DNA of 64,000 bases from Roseomonas alba (GCF_019430885.1 NZ_JAHYBZ010000003.1:1-64000), one strand, 5' to 3'. Numbered from the stretch's first letter, positions 10,004-21,081 are shown. Made by a program: numbers and translations. Notes: generated by a model from the letters alone, not told the origin.

Positions 10004-11445
10004 TGCGCGCGCTGCCGCTCAATATCGGACCCATCCATTTCGTCGGCATCGGCGGCATCGGCATGTCCGGCATAGCCGAGGTACTGCACGTCCTGGGCTA
10101 CCAGGTGCAGGGCAGCGACATCGCGGACAATGCGAATGTCCAGCGCCTGCGCGCCGTCGGCATTCCCGTCGCCGTCGGCCATGACGCGGCGAACCTGGGC
10201 GATGCGCAGGTCGTGGTCGTCTCCACCGCCGTGAAGCGCGACAACCCCGAGGTCGCGGCGGCCCGCAAGCGCTTCATCCCCGTGGTCCGCCGCGCCGAGA
10301 TGCTCGCCGAGCTGATGCGCCTGAAATGGTCCATCGCCATCGGCGGCACGCACGGCAAGACCACCACGACGTCCCTGGTCGCCGCGGTGTTGGAAGCCGC
10401 GCGGCTCGACCCCACCGTCATCAATGGCGGCATCGTCAACGCCTATGGCACCAACACCCGCATGGGTGCCGGCGACTGGATGGTCGTCGAGGCCGATGAA
10501 TCCGACGGCTCCTTCCTGAAACTTCCGGCCGTGGTCGCCGTCGTCACCAACATGGACCCCGAGCACCTCGACCACTGGGGCACCGGTGATGCCATGAAGG
10601 AAGGCTACGCCCAGTTCGTCGGCAACATCCCCTTCTACGGCTTCGCCGTGCTCTGCATGGACCACCCCGAGGTCCAGGCGATGATCCCGCGCCTGTCCGA
10701 TCGCCGGATCGTGACCTATGGCTTCTCCCCCCAGGCCGATGTCCGCGCCGAGCGCGTCATCACCGACCGCATGGGCGCGACCTTCGAGGTGACGATCACC
10801 GACCGCGCCACCGGCCGGACGCGCACCATGAAGCCCTTCCGCCTGCCGATGCTGGGCCAGCACAACGTCCAGAACGCGCTCGCCGCCATCGCCATCGGCG
10901 TCGAGATGGATGTGGACGAGGCGACCATCCGCACCGCTCTGGCCGGCTTCAAGGGCGTGAAGCGCCGCTTCACCCGCACCGGCGAGGCCGGCGGCATCGC
11001 CGTGATCGACGATTACGGCCACCATCCGGTCGAGATCGCCGCCGTGCTGAAGGCTGCCCGGCAGGCCGGCGCGCGCGACGTGATCGCGGTGGTGCAGCCG
11101 CACCGCTATTCCCGCCTCGCCACGCTGTTCGAGGATTTCTGCACCTGCATGAACGACGCCGGCACGGTGATCGTGGCGGATGTCTACGCGGCCGGCGAAC
11201 AGCCGATCGAGGGCGTGGACAAGGACGCGCTGGTCGAAGGGCTGCGCGCCCGCGGGCACCGGTCCGTCGTGCCGCTGCCGGGGCCGGACTCGCTGCCGGA
11301 GATGATCCACGCCATCGCGAAGTCCGGCGACTACGTGGTGTGCCTCGGGGCAGGGAACATCACGCAGTGGGCGCATGCACTGCCAGGGCAGTTGCAGGAT
11401 CTGCAGCAGCGGTCGCGGGGGCGACTGGCCGGGGCGATGAAGTGA
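10003..11445 (+). CDS. murC: UDP-MurNAc:L-alanine ligase MurC
   Basis: First amino-acid ligase of stem-peptide synthesis. It has 480 residues from the ATG that overlaps the murG stop. The N-terminal glycine-rich turn GIGGIGMSG lies at about 15-23. The P-loop [11 protein letters not shown] is near 114, EADESDGSF follows, and DDYGHHPVE is the MurC signature of the C-terminal domain. Its stop overlaps the murB start by one base (TGATG). It is of usual length with no anomalies. Confidence 0.95.
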   Translation: MRALPLNIGPIHFVGIGGIGMSGIAEVLHVLGYQVQGSDIADNANVQRLRAVGIPVAVGHDAANLGDAQVVVVSTAVKRDNPEVAAARKRFIPVVRRAEMLAELMRLKWSIAIGGTHGKTTTTSLVAAVLEAARLDPTVINGGIVNAYGTNTRMGAGDWMVVEADESDGSFLKLPAVVAVVTNMDPEHLDHWGTGDAMKEGYAQFVGNIPFYGFAVLCMDHPEVQAMIPRLSDRRIVTYGFSPQADVRAERVITDRMGATFEVTITDRATGRTRTMKPFRLPMLGQHNVQNALAAIAIGVEMDVDEATIRTALAGFKGVKRRFTRTGEAGGIAVIDDYGHHPVEIAAVLKAARQAGARDVIAVVQPHRYSRLATLFEDFCTCMNDAGTVIVADVYAAGEQPIEGVDKDALVEGLRARGHRSVVPLPGPDSLPEMIHAIAKSGDYVVCLGAGNITQWAHALPGQLQDLQQRSRGRLAGAMK

Positions 11446-12410
11446 TGATGGCCGCCGCCGCACTTGGAGAGGGGCGCCGCCCCTCTCCAAACCTCACCCC
11501 GCCAAAGGCCGAAAGGCCTTTGGAAACCTCGATTCCGCCCTTGAGGGGACGCATCGCTCATGATGCGCCGGTCGGGCCGCAGACCTGGTTCCGCGTGGGC
11601 GGGAATGCCGACACGCTGGTCCGGCCGGCCGATGCGGATGACCTGGTCGCGCTGCTGAAGGGACTGCCGGCAACCACGCCGCTCACCGTCATTGGTGCAG
11701 CATCGAACATGATCGTGCGCGACGGCGGGATCACCGGCGTGACCATCCGCCTCGCCCGCGGCTTCGGCGACATCACCGTGGAGGCGGACGGCATCGTCGC
11801 CGGCGCGGCGGCACTGGATGTCACCGTCGCGGAAACGGCGGCGCAGCACGCCCTGGGCGGCCTGGAATTCCTCGTCGGCATCCCGGGCACCATCGGCGGC
11901 GCCGTCGCCATGAACGCCGGCGCCTATGGCAGCGAGATCAAGGACGTTCTCGACTGGGCGGACATCGCGACCGCGAATGGCGTCATCCGCCTGAGCGCCA
12001 CCGATCTGCGCTTCGCCTATCGCCGCGCGGAACTGCCGGCGCGCAGCGTCGTTGTCCGCGCGCGCCTCCGCGCCGCGTCGGGCGATGCCGCATCCATCGC
12101 CGCCCGGCTGAACGAGATCCGCACCGCGCGCGAAGCCACGCAGCCCGTCCGCGCCCGCACCGGCGGTTCCACCTTCAAGAACCCGCCCGGGGCGAAGAAG
12201 GCCTGGGAACTGATCGACGAAGCCGGCTGCCGCGGCCTGACCCGGGGCGCCGCCCAGGTCAGCGAGAAGCACTGCAACTTCCTGCTCAACCTCGGCGGTG
12301 CGACCGCGGCGGATATCGAGGCCCTCGGCGAGGAGGTCCGTGCCCGCGTCAAGGCGACCTCGGGTATCGAGCTCGACTGGGAAATTAAGCGCATCGGGAG
12401 GCCGGCATGA
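11445..12410 (+). CDS. murB: UDP-N-acetylenolpyruvoylglucosamine reductase MurB with repeat-derived N-terminus
   Basis: NADPH- and FAD-dependent reductase that makes UDP-MurNAc. From the ATG that overlaps the murC stop it has 321 residues. The conserved part begins near PPLRGR; TWFRVGG, the [20 protein letters not shown]-binding region, GSTFKNP and the late [10 protein letters not shown] segment are typical of type I MurB. Residues about 8-29 are not MurB-like: they are the translation of the palindromic repeat at 11466-11530. If initiation is at the coupled ATG the enzyme carries this extension. A TTG at 11541, after the repeat, is the only near alternative and has no clear ribosome site. 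The stop overlaps ddl as ATGA. Confidence 0.93.
   Translation: MMAAAALGEGRRPSPNLTPPKAERPLETSIPPLRGRIAHDAPVGPQTWFRVGGNADTLVRPADADDLVALLKGLPATTPLTVIGAASNMIVRDGGITGVTIRLARGFGDITVEADGIVAGAAALDVTVAETAAQHALGGLEFLVGIPGTIGGAVAMNAGAYGSEIKDVLDWADIATANGVIRLSATDLRFAYRRAELPARSVVVRARLRAASGDAASIAARLNEIRTAREATQPVRARTGGSTFKNPPGAKKAWELIDEAGCRGLTRGAAQVSEKHCNFLLNLGGATAADIEALGEEVRARVKATSGIELDWEIKRIGRPA
11466..11530 (+). repeat. Palindromic repeat, left-end copy, inside murB
   Basis: Stem A at 11466-11488 is a perfect palindrome with 11-base arms (left arm GGAGAGGGGCG) around one base. Stem B at 11502-11523 has arms CCAAAGGCC and GGCCTTTGG around the loop GAAA. The tail AAACCTC matches copies at 24268, 41508 and 55593. 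Here the copy is in frame and translated as the early part of MurB. Elsewhere the family is intergenic. Confidence 0.85.
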
Positions 12411-13333
12411 CGCAGAAAGTGGCGGTTCTCTACGGCGGCAAGTCGGCGGAACGGGAGGTCTCCCTCTCCTCCGGGCGCGAATGCATCCTCGCCTTGCGTG
12501 AGGCCGGCTTCGAGGTCATCCCGATCGAGGTCACCGAAGATCTCACCGCGGTCATCCATGCCCTGACGCATCCGCGGCCCGACGCAGTCTTCAACGCCCT
12601 GCATGGCCGCTATGGCGAGGATGGCTGCATCCAGGGCGTGCTCGACTGGCTCGGCATTCCCTATACGCATTCGGGGCTGCGCGCTTCCGCGCTCGCCATG
12701 GACAAGGCGGCCGCCAAGGCCGTGTTCCGCGCGGCCGGCCTGCCTGTCGTGGACCATCGCCTCGTCACCCGCGACGAGCTTGAAGCCGCCGACCCCCTGC
12801 CGGTTCCCTATGTGGTGAAGCCGGTGAACGAGGGATCCTCGGTCGGCGTGCACATCGTGCTGAAGGGCAGCAACCAGCGCGCCGAGATCGCTCGCACCTG
12901 GCGCTATGGCGACCACGCCATGGTGGAGACCTATGTCCCCGGCCGCGAGCTGACGGTCGGCGTCATGGGCGACCGCGCGCTCGCCGTGACCGACATCCTC
13001 GCCGATGCCGGTGCCTTCTACGATTACGAGTCGAAGTATGCGGCGGGCGGATCGCGCCACGTCATTCCGGCGCAGATGCCGGAGGAAGACTACGCCCGCG
13101 CCCTCGACATCGCGCTGCGCGCGCACCAGGCGCTGGGCTGCCGCGGCGCCTCCCGCGCCGACCTCCGCTACGACGAGACCGCCGAGGGCAATCGCCGCAT
13201 CGTCCTGCTGGAGGTGAACACCCAGCCGGGCCTGACGCCGACCTCGCTGCTGCCGGAACAGGCCGCCTATTGCGGCTTCCCCTTCCCCGCGCTGTGCGCC
13301 TGGATGGTGAAGGAGGCCCGCCATGGCGCGTGA
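12407..13333 (+). CDS. ddl: D-alanine--D-alanine ligase
   Basis: ATP-grasp ligase that makes the D-Ala-D-Ala used by MurF. It has 308 residues, the size of the DdlB type found in division clusters. [12 protein letters not shown] is the substrate loop, [11 protein letters not shown] is the ATP-binding segment, and [15 protein letters not shown] holds the metal ligands and the closing loop. The ATG overlaps the murB stop. Its 3' end overlaps ftsQ by 11 bases. Confidence 0.95.
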   Translation: MTQKVAVLYGGKSAEREVSLSSGRECILALREAGFEVIPIEVTEDLTAVIHALTHPRPDAVFNALHGRYGEDGCIQGVLDWLGIPYTHSGLRASALAMDKAAAKAVFRAAGLPVVDHRLVTRDELEAADPLPVPYVVKPVNEGSSVGVHIVLKGSNQRAEIARTWRYGDHAMVETYVPGRELTVGVMGDRALAVTDILADAGAFYDYESKYAAGGSRHVIPAQMPEEDYARALDIALRAHQALGCRGASRADLRYDETAEGNRRIVLLEVNTQPGLTPTSLLPEQAAYCGFPFPALCAWMVKEARHGA

Positions 13334-14225
13334 CCCCGTCCGCGCCGCGGCGCGCGAACGGCTCTCCCGCGCCTCCTCCGTGCAGAAGGCGCCGGAGCGG
13401 CCGTCCCGCACGCGCATCTGGCTGAAGCGGCGCCGCGCGCTGCTGCGTCCGGCGATCTATGGCGTGGTCGGCCTCGGCGTGCTGGGCGTGGCGTTTCTCG
13501 CTGTGCGCGCGGTCGATCCGGCCGGGCGCGTGCGCAGCCTCGCGGAATCCTTCTCCGGTGTCGGCGACGGGCTGGGGCTCGAGGTCCAGCAGGTCATCCT
13601 CGAAGGCCGGCGCAACACGCCGACCGACATGATCCGCGCGGCGCTCGGCGTCTCCCGCGGTGACCCGATGCTGGAATTCTCGCCCGAGGCCGCGCGCAGC
13701 CGCATCGAGACCATCGCCTGGGTCCAGCACGCCCATGTCGAGCGCCGCCTGCCCGGCACCATCCTGGTGCGCATCGACGAACGCCGCCCCTTTGCCATCT
13801 GGCAGAACAACGGCCAGTTCGTGATCATCGACCGCGAGGGCAAGGTCGTCGCCGCCGATGGGCTCGACCAGTTCGGGCCGCTGCCGCTGCTGGTTGGCAC
13901 CGGCGCGGATACGAGCGGCCCCGCCCTCTATGACCTGCTGCGTGCGCAGCCCGAGGTGAACGAACGCGTCCAGGCCATGGTGCGCATCCATGAGCGGCGC
14001 TGGAACCTCCGTCTGCACACGGGGACCGACGTGTTGCTGCCGGAGGGCGCGGAGGCCGCCGCCATCCAGCGCCTCGCGGAGCTGCAGCGCGAGGCGCGCC
14101 TGCTCGACCGTCCGCTCGCCGCGATCGACCTGCGCCTGCCGGACCGGCTGGTTCTGCGCCCGACCCGCCAGGCGGAACCGGCCGAACAACCGGCGCAGCA
14201 GGCAACAAGGGCACGACGGGGATGA
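13323..14225 (+). CDS. ftsQ: Divisome protein FtsQ
   Basis: Bitopic scaffold protein that links FtsB/FtsL to the divisome. It has 300 residues. A basic cytoplasmic tail (1-38) is followed by one membrane segment at about 40-60. The POTRA domain starts near the [17 protein letters not shown] segment, and the beta domain contains [12 protein letters not shown]. The last 25 residues are Gln/Ala/Pro-rich and probably disordered. The ATG at 13323 lies inside ddl (11-base overlap); its own stop overlaps ftsA as ATGA. Confidence 0.92.
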   Translation: MARDPVRAAARERLSRASSVQKAPERPSRTRIWLKRRRALLRPAIYGVVGLGVLGVAFLAVRAVDPAGRVRSLAESFSGVGDGLGLEVQQVILEGRRNTPTDMIRAALGVSRGDPMLEFSPEAARSRIETIAWVQHAHVERRLPGTILVRIDERRPFAIWQNNGQFVIIDREGKVVAADGLDQFGPLPLLVGTGADTSGPALYDLLRAQPEVNERVQAMVRIHERRWNLRLHTGTDVLLPEGAEAAAIQRLAELQREARLLDRPLAAIDLRLPDRLVLRPTRQAEPAEQPAQQATRARRG

Positions 14226-15517
14226 ACCAGATGGCTCGCCTGCCCGCCCCCGTCGAGCCCGGCCAGCCGCAGCGCAAGCGTCGTCACGCGCGCAGCGGCA
14301 CCTTCGGGGTCATCGATATCGGCTCGACCAAGGCGGTGTGCCTGATCGCGCGGATCGAATCCGACGGGTCGCCGCGCGTGCTCGGCTTCGGCTGGCAGCG
14401 CGGGCGCGGGGTGAAGGGCGGGTCGATCGTCGATCTGGAGGAAGCGGAACGCGCCATCCGCGCAGCCGTCGGCCAGGCCGAGGAAATGGCCGACACGCGC
14501 ATCCCCGGCGCCATCGTGAACCTGTCCTGCGGCCAGCCCGATTCGCGCCAGCTCAACATCCAATGGGGCATCGGCGGCCGGGCGGTCACCGAGAACGACC
14601 TGCGCGCCATCCTCAACGAAGGCCGCCGCCGCACGGTCGAGGAAGGGCGCGAGACGGTGCATGCCATCCCGCTCGGCTTCACCGTGGATGCGACGCCGGG
14701 CGTTGACGATCCGCGCAGCATGATCTGCGACACGCTGGGCGCGCGGCTGCACATGGTCAGTGCCTCCCAGGCCTCGCTGCGCAACCTCGGCGCCTGCCTG
14801 ATGCGCTGCGACCTGGAGGTCGAGGAGTTGGTCTCCGCCCCCTTCGCCGCCGGCCTCGCCACGCTGGTCGAGGATGAGAAGCAGCTCGGCGCCACGGTCA
14901 TCGACATGGGCGGCGGCACGACCTCCCTCGCCGTCTTCAGCGAGGGGCACCTGGTCCACACCGCGCAGATCGCGGTGGGCGGCGGGCAGGTTACGAATGA
15001 TCTCGCCACGGTGCTCTCCACGCCGGTCGCGCATGCCGAACGCATCAAGACGCTGCATGGCAGCGTGCATGGTGGTGCGGACGACGACCGCGAATTCCTC
15101 CCCGTCCCGCTGCTCGGCGAGGATGAGCACGCCATCGCCCGCATCCCTCGCGCCATGGTCGTCGGCATCATCAAGCCGCGCATCGAAGAGACCTTCGAGA
15201 TGGTGCGCGATCGCCTCGATGCGGCGGGACTTGGCAAGGAAGGCGGCACGCGCGTCGTGCTGACCGGCGGCGCGAGCCAGCTCGTCGGCGTGCGCGAACT
15301 CGCCGCACGCGTTCTTGATCGCCAGGTGCGCGTCGGTCGTCCGCTCGCCGTGCGCGGCCTCGCCGAGGCCGCGTCGGGCCCGGCCTTCGCCTCGGCAATC
15401 GGCCTGCTTCTGTGGGGCGCCGGCGAAGGCCGCCCCGTGCTCGACATCGCACCCGGCCCCGCGCGGGCCGGGGGTGCATTCCGCCGCTTCGTGAACTGGG
15501 TGAAGGACCGAGTCTGA
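14222..15517 (+). CDS. ftsA: Cell division protein FtsA
   Basis: Actin-like ATPase that anchors FtsZ to the membrane and recruits late division proteins. It has 431 residues. The phosphate-1 motif is [13 protein letters not shown] (about 29-41). Phosphate-2 is [14 protein letters not shown], and the adenosine motif is [13 protein letters not shown]. The C-terminal [11 protein letters not shown] is the amphipathic membrane-targeting helix. A basic N-terminal extension of about 25 residues precedes the actin fold. The ATG lies in the ATGA overlap with ftsQ. A 58-base gap follows before ftsZ. Confidence 0.95.
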   Translation: MNQMARLPAPVEPGQPQRKRRHARSGTFGVIDIGSTKAVCLIARIESDGSPRVLGFGWQRGRGVKGGSIVDLEEAERAIRAAVGQAEEMADTRIPGAIVNLSCGQPDSRQLNIQWGIGGRAVTENDLRAILNEGRRRTVEEGRETVHAIPLGFTVDATPGVDDPRSMICDTLGARLHMVSASQASLRNLGACLMRCDLEVEELVSAPFAAGLATLVEDEKQLGATVIDMGGGTTSLAVFSEGHLVHTAQIAVGGGQVTNDLATVLSTPVAHAERIKTLHGSVHGGADDDREFLPVPLLGEDEHAIARIPRAMVVGIIKPRIEETFEMVRDRLDAAGLGKEGGTRVVLTGGASQLVGVRELAARVLDRQVRVGRPLAVRGLAEAASGPAFASAIGLLLWGAGEGRPVLDIAPGPARAGGAFRRFVNWVKDRV

Positions 15518-15575
15518 TGTCGGTACTCGCCACGAATCGAAGCGATCGCGTAGAGACTCTTCAGGAGGCCCGCCC

Positions 15576-17141
15576 ATGACCCTCAACCTGACCGTTCCGA
15601 CGAACACGCACACGGATTTCAGCCCGCGCATCACGGTCGTCGGTGTCGGCGGCGGTGGCACGAACGCGGTCAACAACATGATCGCGATGGGGCTCGACGG
15701 GGTCGAATTCCTCGTCGCCAACACCGACAGCCAGTCGCTGTTCCACTCGCGCGCCGAACGGCGCGTGCAGCTCGGGCCGCATCTGACGCAGGGCCTCGGC
15801 GCCGGCGCGAAGCCGGAGATCGGCCGCGCCGCGGCGGAAGAGGCGATGGAAGAGCTCGCGCGCCACATCGAAGGCGTGCACATGATCTTCATCACCGCCG
15901 GCATGGGCGGCGGCACCGGCACGGGCGCGGCGCCGGTCATCGCGCGCATGGCGCGCGAGCGCGGCATCCTGACCGTCGGCGTGGTGACCAAGCCCTTCGA
16001 CTTCGAAGGCCCGAAGCGGAAGAAGTCCGCCGATGCGGGCATCGAGGAACTGCAGTCCTTCGTGGACACGCTGATCGTCATCCCGAACCAGAACCTCTTC
16101 CGTCTGGCCAATGAGCGCACGACCTTCCAGGAAGCGTTCAAGATGGCCGACAACGTCCTCTACATGGGCGTGCGCGGCGTGACCGACCTGATGGTCAACC
16201 CGGGCATGGTCAATCTCGACTTCGCCGACATCCGCACCGTGATGGCGGAGATGGGCAAGGCCATGATGGGCACCGGCGAGGCCGAGGGCGAGGATCGCGC
16301 CCGCAAGGCCGCCGAGGCCGCCATCAACAACCCGCTGCTCGAGGACATCTCGATGGCGGGGGCGAAGGGCGTGCTGATCAACATCACCGGCGGCCTCGAC
16401 ATGACGCTGTTCGAGGTGGACGAGGCGGCCAACCGCATCCGCAAGGAAGTGGACGAGGACGCCAACATCATCTTCGGCACCTCGGTCGACGATGGCATGA
16501 ACGGGCGGGTGCGCGTCTCGGTCGTCGCCACCGGCATCGACCTGGTGGTGCAGGAAGAAGCGGTGAAGCCGAAGCTCGTCGTCAATGGCGGTGCGCCGGT
16601 CGCCGCCGTGGCGACGCAGTCGGTGGGTCCTGCCTCCGCGCCGCGTTCGGCCGCGCCGCCGTCCTTCGTGCGGCCGGTGGTGGCGGCGCCTGCCGTTGCC
16701 ATGCCGGCGATGCGCCCCGCGGTGGTCGAGGCCGCGCCGGAGCCTGTCTCCTACGAGACGCAGCAGCCGGAACTGTCCGCCGTGCCGGCGATGGAGCAGC
16801 CGGCGCCGGTGATGATGAACGCCGCGCCGATGGCTCAGCATGAGGCGATGCCGCAGATGCGCCCGGCCGTGGTCGACGCGCAGCGTGCCCCCGCCGGCGG
16901 CGGCTTCCGGAACCTGTTCCAAAAGGCGACCAATCTCGGCAGCATGATGCGCCGCACGCTGCCGGACGCCCCGGCCTCGGTGCCGCAGCACCACGCCGCG
17001 CCGACGGTGCGGATGGAGCCTTCGGTCGGTGCGCCGCAGACCGCCGCCCCGGCGCGCCCGGCCCCGCGCCCCGCGCCGCAGCAGCACCAGGATGAGATGG
17101 GTCTCGAGATCCCCACCTTCCTGCGTCGCCAGAGCAACTGA
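15576..17141 (+). CDS. ftsZ: Cell division GTPase FtsZ
   Basis: Tubulin homologue that forms the Z ring. It has 521 residues, long even for alphaproteobacteria. The GTP-binding motif [10 protein letters not shown] is near 110; [13 protein letters not shown] and NTDSQSL are intact at the start. The globular core ends near 325. A linker of about 170 residues, rich in Ala, Pro, Val and Met, leads to the C-terminal peptide [12 protein letters not shown], which binds FtsA and other tethers. An AGGAGG site at 15563-15568 sits seven bases before the ATG, the strongest ribosome site in the cluster, in keeping with high FtsZ demand. A terminator follows. Confidence 0.97.
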   Translation: MTLNLTVPTNTHTDFSPRITVVGVGGGGTNAVNNMIAMGLDGVEFLVANTDSQSLFHSRAERRVQLGPHLTQGLGAGAKPEIGRAAAEEAMEELARHIEGVHMIFITAGMGGGTGTGAAPVIARMARERGILTVGVVTKPFDFEGPKRKKSADAGIEELQSFVDTLIVIPNQNLFRLANERTTFQEAFKMADNVLYMGVRGVTDLMVNPGMVNLDFADIRTVMAEMGKAMMGTGEAEGEDRARKAAEAAINNPLLEDISMAGAKGVLINITGGLDMTLFEVDEAANRIRKEVDEDANIIFGTSVDDGMNGRVRVSVVATGIDLVVQEEAVKPKLVVNGGAPVAAVATQSVGPASAPRSAAPPSFVRPVVAAPAVAMPAMRPAVVEAAPEPVSYETQQPELSAVPAMEQPAPVMMNAAPMAQHEAMPQMRPAVVDAQRAPAGGGFRNLFQKATNLGSMMRRTLPDAPASVPQHHAAPTVRMEPSVGAPQTAAPARPAPRPAPQQHQDEMGLEIPTFLRRQSN

Positions 17142-17146
17142 TCCCG

Positions 17147-17165
17147 GACGAGGCACCGCCTCGTC
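17147..17165 (+). terminator. Short hairpin directly after ftsZ
   Basis: Arms GACGAGGC and GCCTCGTC surround a three-base loop, five bases after the ftsZ stop. It has no T-run of its own and lies just before the stronger terminator at 17183, so it may protect the mRNA 3' end or assist termination. Confidence 0.5.
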
Positions 17166-17182
17166 CTTCCGAGCTCGCTCAA

Positions 17183-17213
17183 CCGCCGTGTCCGCCAGGG
17201 CACGGCGGTTTTT
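17183..17213 (+). terminator. Rho-independent terminator of the division cluster
   Basis: Stem arms CCGCCGTG (17183-17190) and CACGGCGG (17201-17208) with a ten-base loop are followed at once by TTTTT. This is the first convincing intrinsic terminator after ftsI and separates the dcw operon from lpxC. Confidence 0.85.
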
Positions 17214-17516
17214 CGTGCGCCGGCGCAACCTTGCTCCGCCGACGGTCGATAACGGCAGAGGCGGACGCGCCCCGGTTGTGTGGTGCGGAAGGCAGCGACG
17301 CGGACCTCGCCTTGATTCTGCCCCATTCCGCGTCGCACCATCTGTTTATTTTCAATGGCTTACAACGAAATATAGAGAAACAAGGCTTGAATAGCATCTC
17401 GCATCGCACAGTGCTTGTTTGAGACTGGGTGTTAACCCCGACGTGCTCCCGCCCGGTTCGCAAGGATCGTTGCGGAAGACACGACAGGGCGAGGCCTCGG
17501 AAAGGCAGCAGGATAG
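17214..17516 (+). promoter_or_regulatory. AT-rich intergenic region upstream of lpxC
   Basis: This 300-base gap contains no plausible gene. Between about 17340 and 17420 the composition changes from GC-rich to AT-rich, the usual sign of a promoter. A possible -10 element TATAGA is at 17371-17376, with a TTTTCA-like -35 about 16 bases upstream. lpxC follows the terminator and needs its own promoter. The exact elements are uncertain. Confidence 0.35.
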
Positions 17517-18461
17517 ATGGACGGTTTCATCACGGCAGAGACGGGGCGACGCAGGACGCTGAAGGCATCCATTGGATGCGTCGGCGTGGGCCTGCATTCC
17601 GGCCGCCGTGCTTCCGTCACCCTGCATCCTGCCGCAGCCGGCACCGGTATCGTCTTCCGCCGCTCCGACCTCGGCATCGAGGTCCCGGCGCTGTTCGACC
17701 GCGTGACCGACACCCGGCTCTGCACCGCGATCGGTGAGGGCGAGGGCCGCATCGGCACCATCGAGCATGTCATGGCGGCCCTCGCCGGCACCGGCATCGA
17801 CGACGCGATCGTCGAGGTCGATGGCCCCGAGGTGCCGATCATGGACGGCTCGGCGACCCCCTTCGTCTTCCTGATCGACTGCACCGGCATCGTCACCACC
17901 GCCGCCCCGCGCGAGACGATCGAGGTGCTGCGCCCGGTGCGCGTCGAGGATGCTTCCGGCGCCTTCGCCGAGCTGCTGCCGGCGCGCGAGGCCGCCTTCG
18001 ACGCCGATCTCGAGATCGATTTCCCGAACACCGCGATCGGCCGCCAGACGATCGGACTGCGCATCACCCCGCGCAGCTTCCGCGAGGCACTGGCCGATGC
18101 CCGCACCTTCACCCTCGCCGAGGATGTGGCGCGGCTGCGCTCCGTCGGGCTCGCCCAGGGCGGCAGCTTGGCGAACGCCGTGGTGGTGGATGGGCCGATG
18201 ATCCTCAACCCGGGCGGGCTGCGCCGCGCGGATGAGTTCGTGCGGCACAAGCTGCTCGACGTGGTGGGCGACCTCGCCCTCGCCGGCGCGCCGCTGCATG
18301 CCCGGTTTCGCGGCAGCCGCTCGGGCCATGCGCTGAACAACCGCCTGCTGCGCGCGCTGTTCGCCGACGCTTCCGCTTGGCGTTTCGCCGGTATTCCTGC
18401 CTTCGCCGAGGGCGTTTCCGCCTCCCCTCTGCGCGCCGCCGCGGCCCCGGCCGTCGCCTGA
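17517..18461 (+). CDS. lpxC: UDP-3-O-acyl-N-acetylglucosamine deacetylase LpxC
   Basis: Zinc amidase that performs the committed step of lipid A synthesis, so the organism makes lipid A. It has 314 residues. VGLHSGRRASVTL opens domain I. EHVMAALAG holds the first zinc histidine, HKLLDVVGD the second histidine and the Asp ligand, and SGHALNN the catalytic histidine. An AGGA site precedes the ATG. It lies alone behind the ftsZ terminator and 68 bases ahead of bamD, a common order in alphaproteobacteria. Confidence 0.96.
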   Translation: MDGFITAETGRRRTLKASIGCVGVGLHSGRRASVTLHPAAAGTGIVFRRSDLGIEVPALFDRVTDTRLCTAIGEGEGRIGTIEHVMAALAGTGIDDAIVEVDGPEVPIMDGSATPFVFLIDCTGIVTTAAPRETIEVLRPVRVEDASGAFAELLPAREAAFDADLEIDFPNTAIGRQTIGLRITPRSFREALADARTFTLAEDVARLRSVGLAQGGSLANAVVVDGPMILNPGGLRRADEFVRHKLLDVVGDLALAGAPLHARFRGSRSGHALNNRLLRALFADASAWRFAGIPAFAEGVSASPLRAAAAPAVA

Positions 18462-18485
18462 GCCTCCCCCCCTGTGCGGGGCGGC

Positions 18486-18516
18486 TTGGCGGGTTCGCCC
18501 CACCGCATGATATAGA
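18486..18516 (+). promoter_or_regulatory. Possible sigma-70 promoter for bamD
   Basis: TTGGCG at 18486-18491 and GATATA/TATAGA at about 18509-18516 are spaced 17-19 bases apart in the short lpxC-bamD gap. If used, the mRNA would begin close to the bamD start codons and would favour the second ATG at 18542. Based only on pattern. Confidence 0.3.
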
Positions 18517-18529
18517 GCGGCGCGACTTC

Positions 18530-19396
18530 ATGGCTGCCGAGATGATCCGTCGATTCCTGCCCCTCCTCCTGGTCGTAGTCCTGGCTGCCTGCGGCGAAAG
18601 CAATCGCTTCCGCCAGGGCACCGGGGCTGATCCTTCGCTGACCGCCACCACCACGGCGCCCGCGGACGCGGCCGACCAGTCCGCCGAGGCGCTCTACGCT
18701 GCCGGCATGCAGGAACTGCGCGCCAATCGCTACCAGCGCGCCGTCGACCTGTTCGACGCGGTGGAACGCGAGCATCCCTATTCCACCTGGGCGACCAACG
18801 CCAAGCTGATGGCCGCCTACACGGAATATTACCGGAACCGCTATACCGAGGCGATCGGCGCGCTGGACCGCTTCATCCAGCTCCATCCGGCGCATCGCGA
18901 CATCGCCTATGCGTATTATCTGCGCGCCCTCGCGCAGTATGAGCAGATCAACGATGCCGAGCGCGACCAGCAGCAGACCATCGTCGCCATGACGGCGCTG
19001 CAGGAAGTGGTGAACCGCTTCCCGGACACCGCCTATGCCCGCGATGCGCGCCTCAAGATCGACCTCGCCCGCGACCACCTGGCGGGGCGTGAGATGCATG
19101 TCGGCCGCTGGTATCAGCGCCAGGGCCTGACGACAGCCGCGATCGGCCGCTTCCGCCGCGTGGTCGACGAATACCAGACCACCAACCACGTCCCCGAGGC
19201 GCTGCACCGCCTGACTGAGATCTACATCTCGCTCGGCCTGACGGATGAGGCGCGGCGCACCGCCTCGGTGCTCGGCCACAACTACCCGGGCAGCCCCTGG
19301 TACCAGGATTCCTATGCGTTGCTGGTCGAAGGCGCACCGGGCGCGGGTGACAACCGACCGGGCTTCTTCACCCGCACGCTCAACTGGCTGTTTTAG
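18530..19396 (+). CDS. bamD: Outer membrane assembly lipoprotein BamD
   Basis: TPR lipoprotein of the BAM complex that inserts beta-barrel proteins into the outer membrane. From ATG 18530 it has 288 residues. The signal FLPLLLVVVLAACG ends in a lipobox with the Cys that becomes lipidated. TPR-like helices follow, including AGMQELRANRYQRAVDLF and the YTEYYRNRYTEAI pair. An in-frame ATG at 18542 gives a signal peptide starting MIRRFLPLL and is an equally good start. Length fits BamD (245-290). Confidence 0.92.
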   Translation: MAAEMIRRFLPLLLVVVLAACGESNRFRQGTGADPSLTATTTAPADAADQSAEALYAAGMQELRANRYQRAVDLFDAVEREHPYSTWATNAKLMAAYTEYYRNRYTEAIGALDRFIQLHPAHRDIAYAYYLRALAQYEQINDAERDQQQTIVAMTALQEVVNRFPDTAYARDARLKIDLARDHLAGREMHVGRWYQRQGLTTAAIGRFRRVVDEYQTTNHVPEALHRLTEIYISLGLTDEARRTASVLGHNYPGSPWYQDSYALLVEGAPGAGDNRPGFFTRTLNWLF

Positions 19397-19415
19397 CGCG
19401 GGCGCCGGCGGCACC

Positions 19416-21081
19416 GTGCTCGCCAGCCTCGCCATCCGCGACGTGGTGCTGATCGAGCGCCTGGACCTCGCCTTCGGTCCGGGCCTCACGGCGCTGACGG
19501 GCGAAACCGGCGCGGGCAAGTCCATCCTGCTCGACAGCCTCGGTCTTGCGCTCGGCGGCCGCGCCGAGGCCGGCATGGTCCGCGCCGGCCAGGCGCAGGC
19601 CTCGGTCGCCGCGGCCTTCCACCCGCCCGCCCAGCATCCGGCCTTCGACATCCTGCGCGAGCAGGGCATCGAGCCGGAGGAGGACCTCGTCCTGCGCCGC
19701 GTCGTGCAGGCCGATGGCCGGTCCCGCGCGTTCGTCAACGATCAGCCCGTGGGTGTGGCGCTGCTGCGCCGCCTGGGGGCGACGCTGGTCGAGGTGCAGG
19801 GCCAGCACGACCAGGTCGGCCTTGCCGATCCGGCGAGCCATGCCGGCCTGCTCGATGCCTTCGGGGGGCTGGAGCCGCGCCGCACGGCCACCGCCGGGGC
19901 CTGGTCCGCCTGGCGCGCCGCGACGAAGCGCCTGACCGAGGCGCGCGAGGCCATCGCCGCCGCGCAGCGCGAGGAGGAATGGCTCCGCCACGCGGTCGCT
20001 GAACTCAAGGACCTTGCACCGGAGGAAGGCGAAGAGGACCGTCTCGCCGCCGAGCGCCAGCGCCTCCAGCAGGGCGAGCGCCGCGCGGAGGCCATCGCCG
20101 CCGCCATCGGCGAGTTGACGCCCCGCGACCGCCGCGCCGCGTCCCCATCCCGCGCCCTGCGGGAGGCCGCCCGCGCCCTGGAACGCCTACCCCCGCCCAA
20201 TGAGGACGCCCAGCCGGCCCTCCAGGCCCTCGCCGCCGCCCAGGACGCGCTGGCCGAGGCGGAATCCGCCCTGACCCGCCTGATGCAGGAAGGCGGGCCC
20301 GATCCGCGCCGGCTGGAAGTTGTCGAGGAACGCCTCTTCGCGCTCCGTGCCGCCGCGCGGAAGCACTCCGTCGCGGTAACCGACCTGCCCGCGCTCGCCG
20401 CCGATCTCCGCGCCCGGCTGGAAGCCCTCGATGCCGGGTCGGGGCGCGTCGCCGCCCTCGAACGCGACGAGGCCGCGGCGCGCAAAGCGTATCTCGCGGC
20501 TGCTGCGGCGCTGACAGAGGCCCGCCGGGAGGCCGCGTCCCGGTTGGAAAAGGCCGTCGCGAAGGAATTGCCGCCACTCAAGCTCGATCGCGCACGGCTG
20601 TCGATCGACATCGCGGCGAAGGATGAAGCCGCCTGGGGACCGGACGGGCAGGACCGCATCGCCTTCCTCGTCGCGACCAACCCCGGCCAGACGCCAGGGC
20701 AACTCGCCAAGATCGCCTCGGGCGGCGAGCTCTCGCGGTTGATGCTCGCGCTGAAGGTCGTGCTGGCCCGCGGGTCGCCCGTGCCGACCCTGGTCTTCGA
20801 CGAGGTCGATTCCGGCATCGGCGGCGCCACCGCGGCCGCGGTGGGCGAACGGCTCGCCCGCGTCGCGGAGCGCCTGCAGGTGCTGGTCGTCACCCACTCG
20901 CCTCAGGTCGCCGCCCGCGGCGCGGCGCATCTGCGCGTGGCGAAGAAGGTGAAGGGTGAACGCGCCGAAACGCGCGTCGAAACCCTGCCGGACAGCGAGC
21001 GGCGGGAAGAACTCGCGCGCATGCTCGCCGGCGAGAAGGTCACGGACGCGGCACGCGCGGCCGCCGAGAGCCTGCTCGCGG

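Noticed and set aside
13928..16153. 741-codon open frame on the minus strand across ftsQ, ftsA and ftsZ
   Set aside because: High GC leaves long antisense frames open; the sense genes are certain and this frame has no recognisable domain.
17142..17516. ftsZ-lpxC gap examined for a tRNA or small RNA gene
   Set aside because: Only a hairpin, a terminator and an AT-rich promoter-like patch are seen; no cloverleaf could be folded.
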